Shown here piece by piece: positions 9,601-17,743 of a DNA stretch of 64,000 nt. Numbering within the stretch: the stretch's first letter is position 1; every line of letters begins with the position of its first letter. The translations under genes were made by a program, and so were the position numbers. The notes beneath the pieces were generated by a model. It did no database searches and was not told the origin of the DNA. It was given only the letters and a program-made list of their open reading frames with translations. Origin of the DNA: VXYL01 sp965116345 (GTDB lineage Bacteria > Pseudomonadota > Gammaproteobacteria > Pseudomonadales > Azotimanducaceae); the NCBI GenBank assembly GCA_965116345.1, contig OZ220680.1, positions 3,038,001-3,102,000 on the forward strand. The letters run 5' to 3'.

Positions 9601-11753
9601 CGGGTTTGATCGGGCTCGATGATCTGTCGCTGCAAAACAACCGCATCTGGGACATCTCGCCACTTGCTGATTTAGCGCTTCTCGTCGAGTTGAATCTGGC
9701 GGGCAACCTGGTCGCTGATCTGGAGCCCTTGGCCGGTCTGACGCGTCTCAGATTCCTCGACTTGGACGACAACCGTATCCGCGATCTAGCCCCACTCACC
9801 GACCTCACCGGGTTGCGTCGGCTTCACCTCGCCGACAACCGGATCCGTGACATCGAACCTTTGGTGAGCAACGCCGGTTTACGCAACGGTGACCGCGTCG
9901 AGGTGCACGGCAATCCGTTGTCGTCGGCATCGGTCGGTCAAGTCGCGACCCTGCGCGGGCGCGGCGTCAGTGTCTCCGACATTGGCCTGTCCATTGCCGC
10001 TGCATCCGCGTTGGAAGGAGACCCGCTCGAGTTCGTAGCGTGGCTGTCGTCGGCTGCGGACGGGCGCGTTAGTGCGAATTGGGTGGCATCGCCACTGACC
10101 GCAAGTGCGCCTGACGACTTCGCGTCCGGTGAGTCCGGTACCGTCGGGATTCGGCGAGGGGAGACGGACGCGTCCTTCAGCATACCGACCCGTCAGGACG
10201 ACTTGCTCGAGCCGCACGAGACCATGTTGGTCGGATCATCGCTCCTCGAGGGTGGTCGGTTGGGCGTCGCTTTTTCGGACTCCCTGGCGCTAGGTCTGAT
10301 CGCCGATCGGGCCGCACCGAGCGCCGATGTGCCGGTGTTTGCACCGGCGAGCCACCCGATCCGCCAGGGATTCGTGCGGGTGTCCAACTACCGAGGCCTG
10401 AACGTCGTGCACGTCGATGCGTTCGACGACGCCGGAAACCGCCGCTCCTCGACGCTCGCAGTCGATGCACTCGCCGCCGCGCACTTCAACTCGGATGACC
10501 TTGAGAACGGCAACTTCGGCAAGGGACTGTCGAGGGGCGTCGGCATGGGGTCCGGCGACTGGCGTCTCGAATTGCGTGGTGCGGGCGCGGAGGTGCTGAC
10601 CTACATGCGCACCACGACGGACGGCTTTCTGACCAGTCTGCACGACCTCGTGCCGGCCGGGGACGATGGCTACCATGTACCCATATTCAATCCCGGCAGG
10701 AACAAGAACCAGGTGAGTTCGCTACGGTTGTTCAATGTCGGGGCAGAGGATGCGGCGGTCAGCATTTCAGGCACCGACGACAAGGGCAACGCTTCCCGGG
10801 GAACAGCCCAACTCGTCCTCGCCGCTGGCGAGGCGCGCTCCATCACCGCGGCCGATCTGGAGTCCGGAGCCGGACTCGACGGGGACGGCTTGGGTGCCGG
10901 TGAGGGCAAGTGGCGCCTGGTCGTCGAGTCGGACCAGCCCATCGGTGTCGCCAGCCTGTTGGAGAGTCCGACGGGACACTTGACCAATCTTTCCACGATG
11001 CCGGACAACAAGGAATCCACGGGCGGCGAAACCCTGCACCGCGTGCACCTGTTCCCGTCCGCCTCGGACCCCAAGTCGAGACAGGGATTCGTTCGGGTCA
11101 TCAATCGTGGTACCGCCGGCACGGTCGAGATCCGAGCCTACGACGACACCGGGCACGAACCGCCGGCGATCAGGCTGGACATCGACGCCGGCGAAACGGT
11201 CCACTTCAACTCCGACGACCTCGAACAGGGTGATGCCGAGAAGGGGCTGCCTGACGGCGTCGGTTCGGGCCAGGGCGACTGGCGCATGGAGTTGACGAGT
11301 TCGCTCGATCTCGATGTGCTGGCCTACATCCGCCGGACCGAGGACGGTTTCCTGACCAGCATGCACGACACGGCGAGGAGGACCGACGACGCTCATCACG
11401 TACCGATCTTCAATCCTGGCGGAAACCGGGACCAAGTCAGTCGGCTGCGGCTGATCAATACCGGCACGGAGACCGCCGAGGTCAGCATCCGGGGCTTCGA
11501 CGACACCGGCACGTCTTACGGGCATGTGCAGTTGTCGGTTCCGCGCGAGTCGGTTCGCATGCTCTCCGCGCAGGAACTCGAGGCCGGCGGGAGCGGCTTC
11601 GTGGGCGCGCTGGGCGACGGTGTCGGCAAGTGGCAGCTCGTGGTGCGATCCGAATCGCCACTCCACGTGATGAGTCTCCTGGAGAGCCCCACCGGCCACC
11701 TGACCAATCTCTCTACCTCGCGTGGGGTGCTACGCGACGAACGCAACCCGTAG
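6669..11753 (+). CDS. Large exported modular protein: reprolysin-like metalloprotease, CARDB, Calx-beta, LRR array, duplicated C-terminal module
   Basis: This 1694-residue secreted protein starts at the ATG at 6669, which gives a clean signal peptide (ARRLWLIAALCVASSAFA, then QSS). Residues ~205-455 form a zincin domain with HELGHNMSLRH at 341-351. This has the HExxH...H zinc ligands of reprolysin-like peptidases, but serine replaces the usual glycine. A CARDB-like domain (~455-575) and a Calx-beta domain (~577-680, ending TGTIVDDDGD) follow. Next are about 18 SDS22/internalin-type 22-residue leucine-rich repeats (~682-1100), then another Calx-beta-like segment. From ~1221 to the end, one ~235-residue module occurs twice, each copy containing RQGFVRV, HFNSDDLE, GDWR, FLTS, HVPIFNPG and SPTGHLTNLST. 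It probably acts outside the cell in proteolysis or adhesion. No anchor or sorting signal was recognised. Confidence 0.9.
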   Translation: MPQNRGPVSNARRLWLIAALCVASSAFAQSSDLFTPVDGSAAQSSADASETILRRTAEVPDWSGETLRHRRMQVDFAALAEVRAALGDGESPTMGVNLFENLRLEAVDLRTAPTATGYSLAASLRNIPHGTLTLVVNGEIVTGVVRTPLATYTIDSSGAVCHIRQVDPSTLPKGADPLDPPGLPRNTDRPRTTIKPPASTSTEESSIVDILVLYTPAVVDARGGIPAVQAMVDLWITETNQALADSDVDLQVFLTRAEGVDYREGASMEIDLDRLADPSDGNLDHVHDLREKSGADLVHLVTMERPSVCGIAFLMFRIDPDFEQAGFGVTAHQCGGLVFAHELGHNMSLRHDRYLDSFNSPFAFSHGYVNQRAFDEGASGSQRWRTIMAYEDQCLDSSFSCPRLTRFANPDQLYDDDPLGVHGTTSTSRLDGPADARRSLNEARSTVAAYRQAGPDLTTGTVVADRSWDLGQNVTIIAAVTNQGRIESGAATATYYRSTDPVIGTDDTALESFPVAALGAKEGASNALNTSAPDMPGRLYYGVCVDIVEGETDTTNNCSPAVAVSVGPTVAVSDTSVSEGLELAFSLNLSEAQAVPVEVRWELRQGTAVAGVDYAGAARGTVTLAAHKAFGTVSVDTLADTLPEGDDTLTLTLVDASPATAVSVSADAWEATGTIVDDDGDLSIPDANLRAALNEALGRSIGDITADDLAGLSTFVAIGRGIRDLTGLHAATDLKLLVLNGNAVTDLEPLGHLANLTRLELALNGITDLAGLGGLTNLIDLVLGAADETGHRNVLDDLTPLAGLSALALLNLESTGVSDLQPLANLTELETLYLEGNSVSDLSPLGGLSRLSTLDLNFNNVSNLSPLADLTRLSWLGLWSNEITDVGALGNLTRLFWLDLDENAVVDIEPLAGLSGLTFLWLLDNEIATLPNLEAWGNLRGLSLGSNRLVNVGPLASLGGLELLDLGGNAVRSIEPLSGLIGLDDLSLQNNRIWDISPLADLALLVELNLAGNLVADLEPLAGLTRLRFLDLDDNRIRDLAPLTDLTGLRRLHLADNRIRDIEPLVSNAGLRNGDRVEVHGNPLSSASVGQVATLRGRGVSVSDIGLSIAAASALEGDPLEFVAWLSSAADGRVSANWVASPLTASAPDDFASGESGTVGIRRGETDASFSIPTRQDDLLEPHETMLVGSSLLEGGRLGVAFSDSLALGLIADRAAPSADVPVFAPASHPIRQGFVRVSNYRGLNVVHVDAFDDAGNRRSSTLAVDALAAAHFNSDDLENGNFGKGLSRGVGMGSGDWRLELRGAGAEVLTYMRTTTDGFLTSLHDLVPAGDDGYHVPIFNPGRNKNQVSSLRLFNVGAEDAAVSISGTDDKGNASRGTAQLVLAAGEARSITAADLESGAGLDGDGLGAGEGKWRLVVESDQPIGVASLLESPTGHLTNLSTMPDNKESTGGETLHRVHLFPSASDPKSRQGFVRVINRGTAGTVEIRAYDDTGHEPPAIRLDIDAGETVHFNSDDLEQGDAEKGLPDGVGSGQGDWRMELTSSLDLDVLAYIRRTEDGFLTSMHDTARRTDDAHHVPIFNPGGNRDQVSRLRLINTGTETAEVSIRGFDDTGTSYGHVQLSVPRESVRMLSAQELEAGGSGFVGALGDGVGKWQLVVRSESPLHVMSLLESPTGHLTNLSTSRGVLRDERNP

Positions 11754-11756
11754 GGG

Positions 11757-11912
11757 CTAGGAATGCTCTGATCAAGCCATCCTTGGCTTGATCAGAAACG
11801 CAAAAACAAGAGCGCGGTCTTTTTTGCGTGCAAATTCAAGCCCTTGCGTCATTGAATTTGGCGGCACATCCCTGTGCCGCGCTAGGGAAGGTCTTAATCA
11901 GACCTTCCCTAG
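11757..11912. repeat. MITE-like palindromic element, copy 1
   Basis: A 156-base element begins CTAGGAATGCTCTGATCAAG and ends with the mirror of CTAGGGAAGGTCTGATTAAG, giving imperfect ~20-base terminal inverted repeats with CTAG at both ends. It contains four nested inverted repeats, including one around AAACGCAAAAA...TTTTTTGCGT and one around a GGCGGCACA/TGTGCCGC core. It lies between the convergent 1694-residue gene and prpE. Copy 2 is at 30688 and a partial copy at 15236. Confidence 0.85.
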
Positions 11913-11923
11913 CCCTGGCGGTC

Positions 11924-11944
11924 GCGTCGTCGCCCCTACGACGC
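11924..11944. terminator. Hairpin overlapping the prpE stop codon
   Basis: GCGTCGT and ACGACGC form a perfect 7-bp stem around a CGCCCCT loop. The stop codon of the minus-strand prpE lies within it. There is no T-run, so a terminator role is only plausible. Confidence 0.35.
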
Positions 11945-13858
11945 GGGCGTGGTACGGGCAAGACCGCGTTCGCCCAGCACTGCCTCGATCTCCGCAAGGA
12001 TAGCCGGGTCGTCGATGGTGGAAGGCGGCTCGACCGGTTGGCCCTCGGCGATCCTGCGGATGACCTGGCGGAGAATCTTGCCGGAGCGAGTCTTCGGCAG
12101 ACGCGGCACGACGAGTGCCTGCTTGAAGTTGGCGAACGCACCCACCCTGCGCCGAACCATCTGGACGAGTTCGGATTCCACCTCGGCGGGGTCGGTGTTG
12201 ACGCCGTCCTTGAGCAGCACCAGGCCGAGCGGCACCTGGCCCCTGTCCTCGTCCGCGATGCCGACCACCGCGCATTCCGCCACCGCCGGGTGCGCGGCCA
12301 CCACCTCTTCGAGTTCGCCCGTCGACAGCCGGTGGCCCGCGACGTTCATCACGTCGTCAACCCGTCCCATGATGTAGACGTAGCCGTCGGCGTCGCGGTA
12401 ACCCCCGTCGCCGGTGAGATAGAACCCGGGGTAACGCGACCAGTACGCCTCGACGTAGCGTTGATGGTCGCCCCAAACGGTGGGTAGCGCACCGGGCGGC
12501 AGGGGTGCCTTGACGACCACGTTGCCTTCCTCGTCGGGACCGAGTTCGTTGCCTTCCTCGTCGAGGACCCGCAGATCGTAGCCCGGCACCGGGAAGCTGG
12601 GACTCCCAGGCCGGGTCTCCCGCTCGTCGGCATCGGCGACGCCGGCCATGTTGGCGCAGATCGACCAGCCGGTCTCCGTCTGCCACCAGTGGTCGATCAC
12701 CGGCGTGTGGACGGTCTGCCTGAGCCACTCGTAGGTGGGCGGATCGAGCCGCTCGCCGGCGACGAACAGGTAGTCGAGGCAGGAGATGTCGTAGCGTCGT
12801 TTCAAGGTCGCGTCCGGGTCTTCCTTCTTGACCGCGCGAAACGCCGTCGGCGCCACGAAGAACGTTTTCACGCCGTGTTCGGCGATGACCCGCCAGATGG
12901 CCCCGGCGTCGGGCGTGCGCACGGGCTTGCCCTCGTACAGCACGGTCGTGCAACCCTTGATGAGCGGTCCGTAGACGATGTACGAGTGTCCCACCACCCA
13001 GCCGACGTCCGAGGCGGCCCAGTAAACGTCTCCGGCGTCGCAGCCGTAGATCGCGTCCATGCTGTAGTTGAGCGCCACGGCGTGGCCACCGTTGTCGCGC
13101 ACGACGCCCTTGGGACGCCCGGTGGTGCCCGACGTGTACAGGATGTAGAGCGGGTCCCAGGCGTCGACCTCGACCCAGGGCGCAGGTTCGCTGGCCGCTT
13201 CCCAGGCGGCCCAGTCGAGGTCGCGGCCTTCGATCAAAGCCGCTTCGAGCTGCGGTCGCTGCACGATGACCGTGTGCGCGGGCTTCGACGCGGCGAGGTC
13301 GATGGCTTCGTCCAGCAGCGGCTTGTAGGGGATGACGGTCTGGAACTCGATGCCGCACGACGCCGAGAGCACGACCTCGGGTTGCGCGTCGTCTATGCGC
13401 ACAGCGAGCTCGGGTGCGGCGAAACCGCCGAACACCACCGAGTGGACGGCGCCGATGCGGGCACAGGCAAGCATGGCGATCACGGCTTCCGGGATCATCG
13501 GCATGTAGACGATCACGCGGTCGCCCTTGGTGACCCCGAGATCCTCGAGGCCCCCGGCGACGCGCGCCACGCGCTCGGTCAATTCCGCGAAAGTCCAACG
13601 CAGGATCTGACCGGTGACAGGTGAGTCGTAGATCAACGCGGTGTTGTCACCCCGCCCGGCCTGCACATGGCGGTCGAGGGCGAGCCAGGCGGTGTTCAGT
13701 TTGCCGCCGCGAAACCAGCGGCTCGTGCCGTTGGCGTCCGCATCGAGAATCGACGCCGGGAACTCGAACCAGTCGATGTCCCGCGCGGCCTCGCGCCAGA
13801 ACGTCTCCGGATCGTCGATGGATGCCCGGTAGGCTTCTTCGTAGGTACGGGGCTGCAA
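11936..13858 (-). CDS. prpE: Propionate--CoA ligase (acetyl-CoA synthetase family)
   Basis: This 640-residue cytoplasmic AMP-forming ligase activates propionate (or another short acid) to its CoA thioester. It aligns along its whole length with E. coli PrpE: FWREAARDIDW at the N-terminus, RVIVYMPMIPEAVIAMLACARIGA..., SVVFGGFA, ASDVGWVVGHSYIVYGPL and VIDHWWQTETGW. The P-loop is YTSGTTGRPKGV, and the catalytic lysine lies in KTRSGKILRQ (K594). It starts at a TTG at 13858; no better start lies downstream before conserved sequence. It is about 95 bases after the CaiB/racemase gene on the same strand. Together with the methylmalonyl-CoA epimerase at 17272, it points to propionyl-CoA metabolism. 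Confidence 0.92.
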   Translation of the reverse strand: MQPRTYEEAYRASIDDPETFWREAARDIDWFEFPASILDADANGTSRWFRGGKLNTAWLALDRHVQAGRGDNTALIYDSPVTGQILRWTFAELTERVARVAGGLEDLGVTKGDRVIVYMPMIPEAVIAMLACARIGAVHSVVFGGFAAPELAVRIDDAQPEVVLSASCGIEFQTVIPYKPLLDEAIDLAASKPAHTVIVQRPQLEAALIEGRDLDWAAWEAASEPAPWVEVDAWDPLYILYTSGTTGRPKGVVRDNGGHAVALNYSMDAIYGCDAGDVYWAASDVGWVVGHSYIVYGPLIKGCTTVLYEGKPVRTPDAGAIWRVIAEHGVKTFFVAPTAFRAVKKEDPDATLKRRYDISCLDYLFVAGERLDPPTYEWLRQTVHTPVIDHWWQTETGWSICANMAGVADADERETRPGSPSFPVPGYDLRVLDEEGNELGPDEEGNVVVKAPLPPGALPTVWGDHQRYVEAYWSRYPGFYLTGDGGYRDADGYVYIMGRVDDVMNVAGHRLSTGELEEVVAAHPAVAECAVVGIADEDRGQVPLGLVLLKDGVNTDPAEVESELVQMVRRRVGAFANFKQALVVPRLPKTRSGKILRQVIRRIAEGQPVEPPSTIDDPAILAEIEAVLGERGLARTTPAS

Positions 13859-13954
13859 CGCTACGGCGTCTCCGGAGTACCGGAGCCGTTCAAGAGCAGT
13901 TCGAAATGCAGTTCCATTTGCAACCTGTGTGTGAAGATCAACGGCTCAAGGAGT

Positions 13955-15097
13955 CTAGGACGCTTGGTGGGCGGACTCGACGACGCCCGCCGCTTCCAAC
14001 GTGTCGATTTCGGCGGCGTCGAAGCCGAGATCAGCGAGCACCTCGCGGGTGTCTTCGCCGGGAATCCTCGCCGCATGCGAGACCGCCGCGGTGGTTCGAC
14101 TGAAACGCGGCGACGGGGCCGGCTGGGTCAAGCCGTCCAATTCCACGAACGTGCCGCGATGGCGGTTGTGGGGATGGTCCGGGGCTTCGAGGATGGACAG
14201 CACCGGCGCGAAGCAGACGTCGCTGCCCTCCATGAGCGCGCACCATTCGTCCCGCGTCCGGGTCTTGAATACCTCCGTCAGCTCGTTCTTGAACCCCGGC
14301 CACTCGTCGCCGTCCATCTGCGGCCGGAAGCGGTTCGGGTCCAGACCCGCCTTATCGACGAGTTCGGCGTAGAACTGCGGTTCGATGGCGCCGACGCAGA
14401 TGTACTTGCCGTCTTTCGTCTCGTAGGTGTTGTAGAAGTGCGCGCCGCCGTCGAGCATGTTCGAGCCGCGCTGGTCCTTGAAGCCGTGTCCGGCCATGGA
14501 GAAGAACATCGCCATGAGCGATGCGGCGCCATCGACCATGGCGGCGTCGATGACCTGGCCCTTGCCGGAACGCCCGGCCTCGAGCATGCCGCAGACCAGC
14601 CCGTAGGCGAGCAGCATGCCGCCACCGCCGAAGTCGCCGATGAGGTTGAGCGGCGGCACGGGTTTGCCCCCCGGCTCGCCGATGGCGTGGAGGGCGCCGG
14701 CGAGGCCGATGTAGTTGATGTCGTGGCCGGCGGCGTGGGCCATGGGCCCTTCCTGGCCCCAGCCGGTCATGCGGCCGTAGACGAGCCTCTCGTTGCGCGC
14801 AAGGCAGTCGTCCGGACCGAGTCCCAGGCGCTCCGTGACACCCGGTCGAAAACCTTCGAACAGGCCATCGGCGGTCTCGACGAGCTTGAGCACGAGTTCG
14901 ACTCCCTCGGGCTGTTTCAAGTCCACGGCGATGGATCGCCGGTTCCTGGCAAGCACGTCCCGGGCACGCCGTCCGGCCCGGCCGACGCGATCCACGCGGA
15001 TGACCTCCGCGCCCATGTCCGACAGCATCATCCCGCAGAACGGTCCCGGTCCGATGCCGGCGAGTTCGATGACGCGAAACCCTTTGAGTGGCCCCAC
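13955..15097 (-). CDS. CaiB/BaiF family, alpha-methylacyl-CoA racemase-like
   Basis: This 380-residue family III CoA-transferase-fold protein most resembles alpha-methylacyl-CoA racemases. These invert 2-methyl-branched acyl-CoAs so that beta-oxidation can proceed. It begins GPLKGFRVIELAGIGPGPFCGMMLSDMGAEVIRVDR. The active-site GHDINYIG, with the racemase histidine, is followed by NLIGDFGGGGMLLAYGL containing the conserved aspartate. The start is a GTG at 15097. It is upstream of prpE on the same strand. A racemase rather than a CoA-transferase role is favoured by the His/Asp pattern but is not proven. Two acyl-CoA dehydrogenases elsewhere in the window would be compatible partners. Confidence 0.85.
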   Translation of the reverse strand: MGPLKGFRVIELAGIGPGPFCGMMLSDMGAEVIRVDRVGRAGRRARDVLARNRRSIAVDLKQPEGVELVLKLVETADGLFEGFRPGVTERLGLGPDDCLARNERLVYGRMTGWGQEGPMAHAAGHDINYIGLAGALHAIGEPGGKPVPPLNLIGDFGGGGMLLAYGLVCGMLEAGRSGKGQVIDAAMVDGAASLMAMFFSMAGHGFKDQRGSNMLDGGAHFYNTYETKDGKYICVGAIEPQFYAELVDKAGLDPNRFRPQMDGDEWPGFKNELTEVFKTRTRDEWCALMEGSDVCFAPVLSILEAPDHPHNRHRGTFVELDGLTQPAPSPRFSRTTAAVSHAARIPGEDTREVLADLGFDAAEIDTLEAAGVVESAHQAS

Positions 15098-15235
15098 GGC
15101 TGCAGTCCTCCGAATGGTTTTGGGCCCAGTGTAGCCGAAGGAGAAGCGTCATCGGCCTACCTGCCATCGTGCGTCATCGGTGCATCGTGCGGGTGCCGAG
15201 CTGGGGGTTTGTTATGCTTCCTCGGGCTGGGGTCC

Positions 15236-15289
15236 GCAAGGAACGGTCTGATTGAGACCTTCCCTTGCGCGGCATAGGGATTTGCCGCC
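15236..15289 (-). repeat. MITE-like element, partial copy 3 (inverted)
   Basis: Read on the minus strand, this 54-base piece matches the last third of copies 1 and 2: the GGCGGCA..TGCCGC hairpin and the terminal GGAAGGTCT..AGACC palindrome. At the stem tip, CTAG is replaced by CAAG on one side and CTTG on the other, so pairing is kept. It sits in the 252-base gap between the divergent racemase and KamA-like genes. Confidence 0.7.
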
Positions 15290-15349
15290 CGTAGCGTCGA
15301 AGACGAGTGGCGGCGGATTGGTAGTGATGGCCCAGCTCTCGGAGGTGTA

Positions 15350-16777
15350 ATGAAGGGGACCGAAGTCGAGCGGAACGGCGTGCAATTGCTGGTCACCGAC
15401 TCGTCCGTTACGAACGGGGGTCATGGCCCTCGAGCCGCCCGACACCCACAGGCGACGCGTCGTTCGGCCCCGCCGTCCTCGCGGTTTCGGGCCATCTCGG
15501 AGCGGCAACTCGGCAAGATACCGCAGCTCGCGGGGCTCACCGCCGACGAACGCTTCGCCATGCAGGTCGTCAGCCGGGTGCTGCCTTTCCGGACGAACAC
15601 ATACGTCGTCGACCGGCTCATCGACTGGGCGCGCGTACCGGACGACCCCGTCTACCAGATGACCTTTCCCCAGCCCGGCATGCTCGACGGGCCGGACTTC
15701 AACCGCGTCGCGGACCTGGTGAGACGGGACGCCCCCAACGAGGAGTTCGCGCCCGTCGTCGCGTCGATCCGGGAGGGTCTCAATCCCCACCCCGCAGGCC
15801 AGCGGGAACTCAACATCCCCGAGGACGGCGATGGGGGGACGCTCGAGGGAATCCAGCACAAGTACCGCGAGACCGTGCTTTTCTTTCCGAGCCGCGGCCA
15901 GACCTGCCACGCGTATTGCACCTTCTGCTTCCGCTGGGCGCAGTTCGTCGGCAAGGGCATGAAGATCTACGCCAAACAGGTCGCCGGCCTGCACCGGCAC
16001 CTCGCCGCGCACCCCGACGTGACCGATCTCCTCGTCACCGGCGGCGATCCGATGGTGATGAAGGCGAGCACGTTGTCGCGCTACCTCTTGCCGATCCTCG
16101 AAGCGCCGGAACTCGGCCATGTGCAGAACATCCGCATCGGCACCAAGTCGCTGACCTTCTGGCCGCACCGGTTCCTCCACGACCCGGACGCCGATGAAAT
16201 GCTGCGCCTGTTCGAGCGCGTCGTTGCCTCCGGGAGGCACCTGGCGTTCATGGCTCACTTCAACCACTGGCGCGAGCTGTCGACGGACGTCGTCCGCGAG
16301 GCGATCCGCCAGATCCAGAGCACGGGCGCCGTGATCCGGGCCCAAGCACCCGTGCTGCGGCGAATCAACGACGACGCGGCGGTGTGGGAACGCCTGTGGC
16401 GGGAAGAGGTGGGCCTCGGCGTCGTCCCCTATTACATGTTCGTCGAACGTGACACGGGTGCCCGCCGTTACTTCGAAGTGCCGCTCGAGCGCACCCGCGA
16501 GATCTACACGGAAGCGGTCAGGCGCGTGTCCGGCCTCGCCCGCACGGTCCGGGGCCCGAGCATGAGCGCGGAGCCGGGCAAGGTCGAGATCGTCGGGGCC
16601 CAGCGTGTCCGGGGCGAACGCGTGTTCGTCCTCCGCTTCCTGCAGGCACGCAACCCGGACTGGGTGGGCGTGCCGTTCTTCGCCAAGTTCGATGCCAAGG
16701 CGACCTGGTTCGACCAGTTGAAGCCGGCGTTCGGGGAGAGCCGATTCTTCTTCGAGAACCATCGCGACGCGGTCTGA
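15350..16777 (+). CDS. Lysine 2,3-aminomutase-like radical SAM enzyme (KamA family)
   Basis: This is a 475-residue radical S-adenosylmethionine protein. The CHAYCTFCF motif (C186, C190, C193) supplies the 4Fe-4S ligands, and TGGDPMVMK follows about 35 residues later as in KamA. Family members move amino groups between carbons 2 and 3 of lysine or similar amino acids using PLP, or have diverged to other substrates. It lacks obvious C-terminal zinc-cysteine motifs of clostridial KamA, so the exact reaction is open. The ATG at 15350 is preceded by GGAGG four bases upstream. The first ~45 residues are low in conservation. A small membrane protein follows 14 bases downstream. Confidence 0.82.
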   Translation: MKGTEVERNGVQLLVTDSSVTNGGHGPRAARHPQATRRSAPPSSRFRAISERQLGKIPQLAGLTADERFAMQVVSRVLPFRTNTYVVDRLIDWARVPDDPVYQMTFPQPGMLDGPDFNRVADLVRRDAPNEEFAPVVASIREGLNPHPAGQRELNIPEDGDGGTLEGIQHKYRETVLFFPSRGQTCHAYCTFCFRWAQFVGKGMKIYAKQVAGLHRHLAAHPDVTDLLVTGGDPMVMKASTLSRYLLPILEAPELGHVQNIRIGTKSLTFWPHRFLHDPDADEMLRLFERVVASGRHLAFMAHFNHWRELSTDVVREAIRQIQSTGAVIRAQAPVLRRINDDAAVWERLWREEVGLGVVPYYMFVERDTGARRYFEVPLERTREIYTEAVRRVSGLARTVRGPSMSAEPGKVEIVGAQRVRGERVFVLRFLQARNPDWVGVPFFAKFDAKATWFDQLKPAFGESRFFFENHRDAV

Positions 16778-16791
16778 GTTGAGGTGATCGG

Positions 16792-17217
16792 ATGAGCATT
16801 GAGCACGGCGACTCCGCCGCGGTGAGTCCGTTGCCGCCGCGACCCATTCCGGTGACCAGCGGGGCGATGATGTTGCTAGGCAGCGCGCTGGTCCTGATCG
16901 TCACCTGGGCGGTGGGCGTCGATGCAGTCGACAACAACGGCGGCCGCGTGTTCTTCGTGGTGCTCTGGGGGTTCCTTGCCTGGTCCGCCTACAACGGTTC
17001 CGGCTGGGTGCGCGGTGCCGTGGTCGCCATCTTCGCGGTCACCGTGTTCGGCTTCGTCAACGCGCCGGCGTTCGACGAAGCCGTAGGCGCGCTGCGCACG
17101 GGTGACGTGATTTCCAAGATCCTCGCGCTGGCCTCCCTGCCGGTGCTGTGGTCGCCACCGGCGCGGCGCTGGTTCGCCGCCGTCGGCGAAGCCCGCGCTG
17201 GCGCGCGCGCGCCCTGA
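16792..17217 (+). CDS. Small integral membrane protein, unknown function
   Basis: This 141-residue protein is not recognised. After a proline-rich cytoplasmic start it has about three to four hydrophobic segments: MMLLGSALVLIVTWAVGV, FFVVLWGFLAWSA, AVVAIFAVTVFGFV and ILALASLPVLW. It ends in an arginine/alanine-rich tail. It follows the radical SAM gene by 14 bases and is probably co-transcribed, but nothing ties the functions together. Confidence 0.6.
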   Translation: MSIEHGDSAAVSPLPPRPIPVTSGAMMLLGSALVLIVTWAVGVDAVDNNGGRVFFVVLWGFLAWSAYNGSGWVRGAVVAIFAVTVFGFVNAPAFDEAVGALRTGDVISKILALASLPVLWSPPARRWFAAVGEARAGARAP

Positions 17218-17250
17218 CGGGCGCGTTCGAAGTTCGCTGGGGCGAACTTC
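17208..17250. repeat. Double-hairpin intergenic repeat
   Basis: Two adjacent perfect stems, CGCGCCC/GGGCGCG (17208-17225) and GAAGTTCGC/GCGAACTTC (17229-17250), overlap the stop of the membrane-protein gene and lie before the convergent epimerase. The same two stems in the same order occur twice at 34337-34455. It could act as a bidirectional terminator. Confidence 0.6.
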
Positions 17251-17271
17251 AGGGAAATCCTGGGCTTGCGG

Positions 17272-17655
17272 CTACTTGGTGGAAAGTTGGATCAGGACGC
17301 CGTGGGTCGATCTCGGATGGACGAACACCTGGGGTCCGCCTTCGCCGATGAGTTGGGCGCCGCCGGCCTTCATCGTGGCGCATGCCGCGTCGAGGTCGTC
17401 GACCGCGAAGGCCACTGTGTGAATTCCCTCACCCCGCTTGTCGAGCGCCTGGCCCACGGCCGATGCAGGGTCGGTCGGCGCCACGACCTCGACGAAACCG
17501 CCGCCGGGCAGGTTGAAGAACGCCTGCTTGATGCCGAGCGCCTCGTTCTCGTCGGTGCGGTCGAGCGTCAGTCCGAGCTTGTCGCGGTAGGTGGCGATGC
17601 CCTCGTCGATGTCGCCCACCCGGACGACGAGATGATCGAATGCCGATAGCGCCAT
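17272..17655 (-). CDS. mce: Methylmalonyl-CoA epimerase (VOC family)
   Basis: This 127-residue glyoxalase-fold (VOC) protein interconverts the two epimers of methylmalonyl-CoA on the route from propionyl-CoA to succinyl-CoA. Family features include FDHLVVRVGDIDEGIATYRD at the start, FVEVVAPTDP with a metal-binding glutamate, GEGIHTVAFAVDDLDAACATM with a metal-binding histidine, and FVHPRSTHGVLIQL with the final glutamine region. The ATG at 17655 is preceded by AGGGGGGAATCC, a strong ribosome site, so a longer upstream frame is rejected. It stands alone on this strand, but prpE nearby supplies the same pathway. Confidence 0.88.
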   Translation of the reverse strand: MALSAFDHLVVRVGDIDEGIATYRDKLGLTLDRTDENEALGIKQAFFNLPGGGFVEVVAPTDPASAVGQALDKRGEGIHTVAFAVDDLDAACATMKAGGAQLIGEGGPQVFVHPRSTHGVLIQLSTK

Positions 17656-17743
17656 TGGATTCCCCCCTAGAGTTGATGGTGGCGTGTCATGTTCGAATGG
17701 TTGAGTGCTATGGTACACACGAAGCGCATCGCGGAGCAGCGCC

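Noticed and set aside
13667..15277. 536-codon plus-strand frame
   Set aside because: It spans prpE and the racemase in antisense and includes the repeat copy; no homology pattern.
15212..16762. 516-codon minus-strand frame antisense to the radical SAM gene
   Set aside because: The radical SAM protein has clear cysteine motifs on the other strand; this frame is a shadow.
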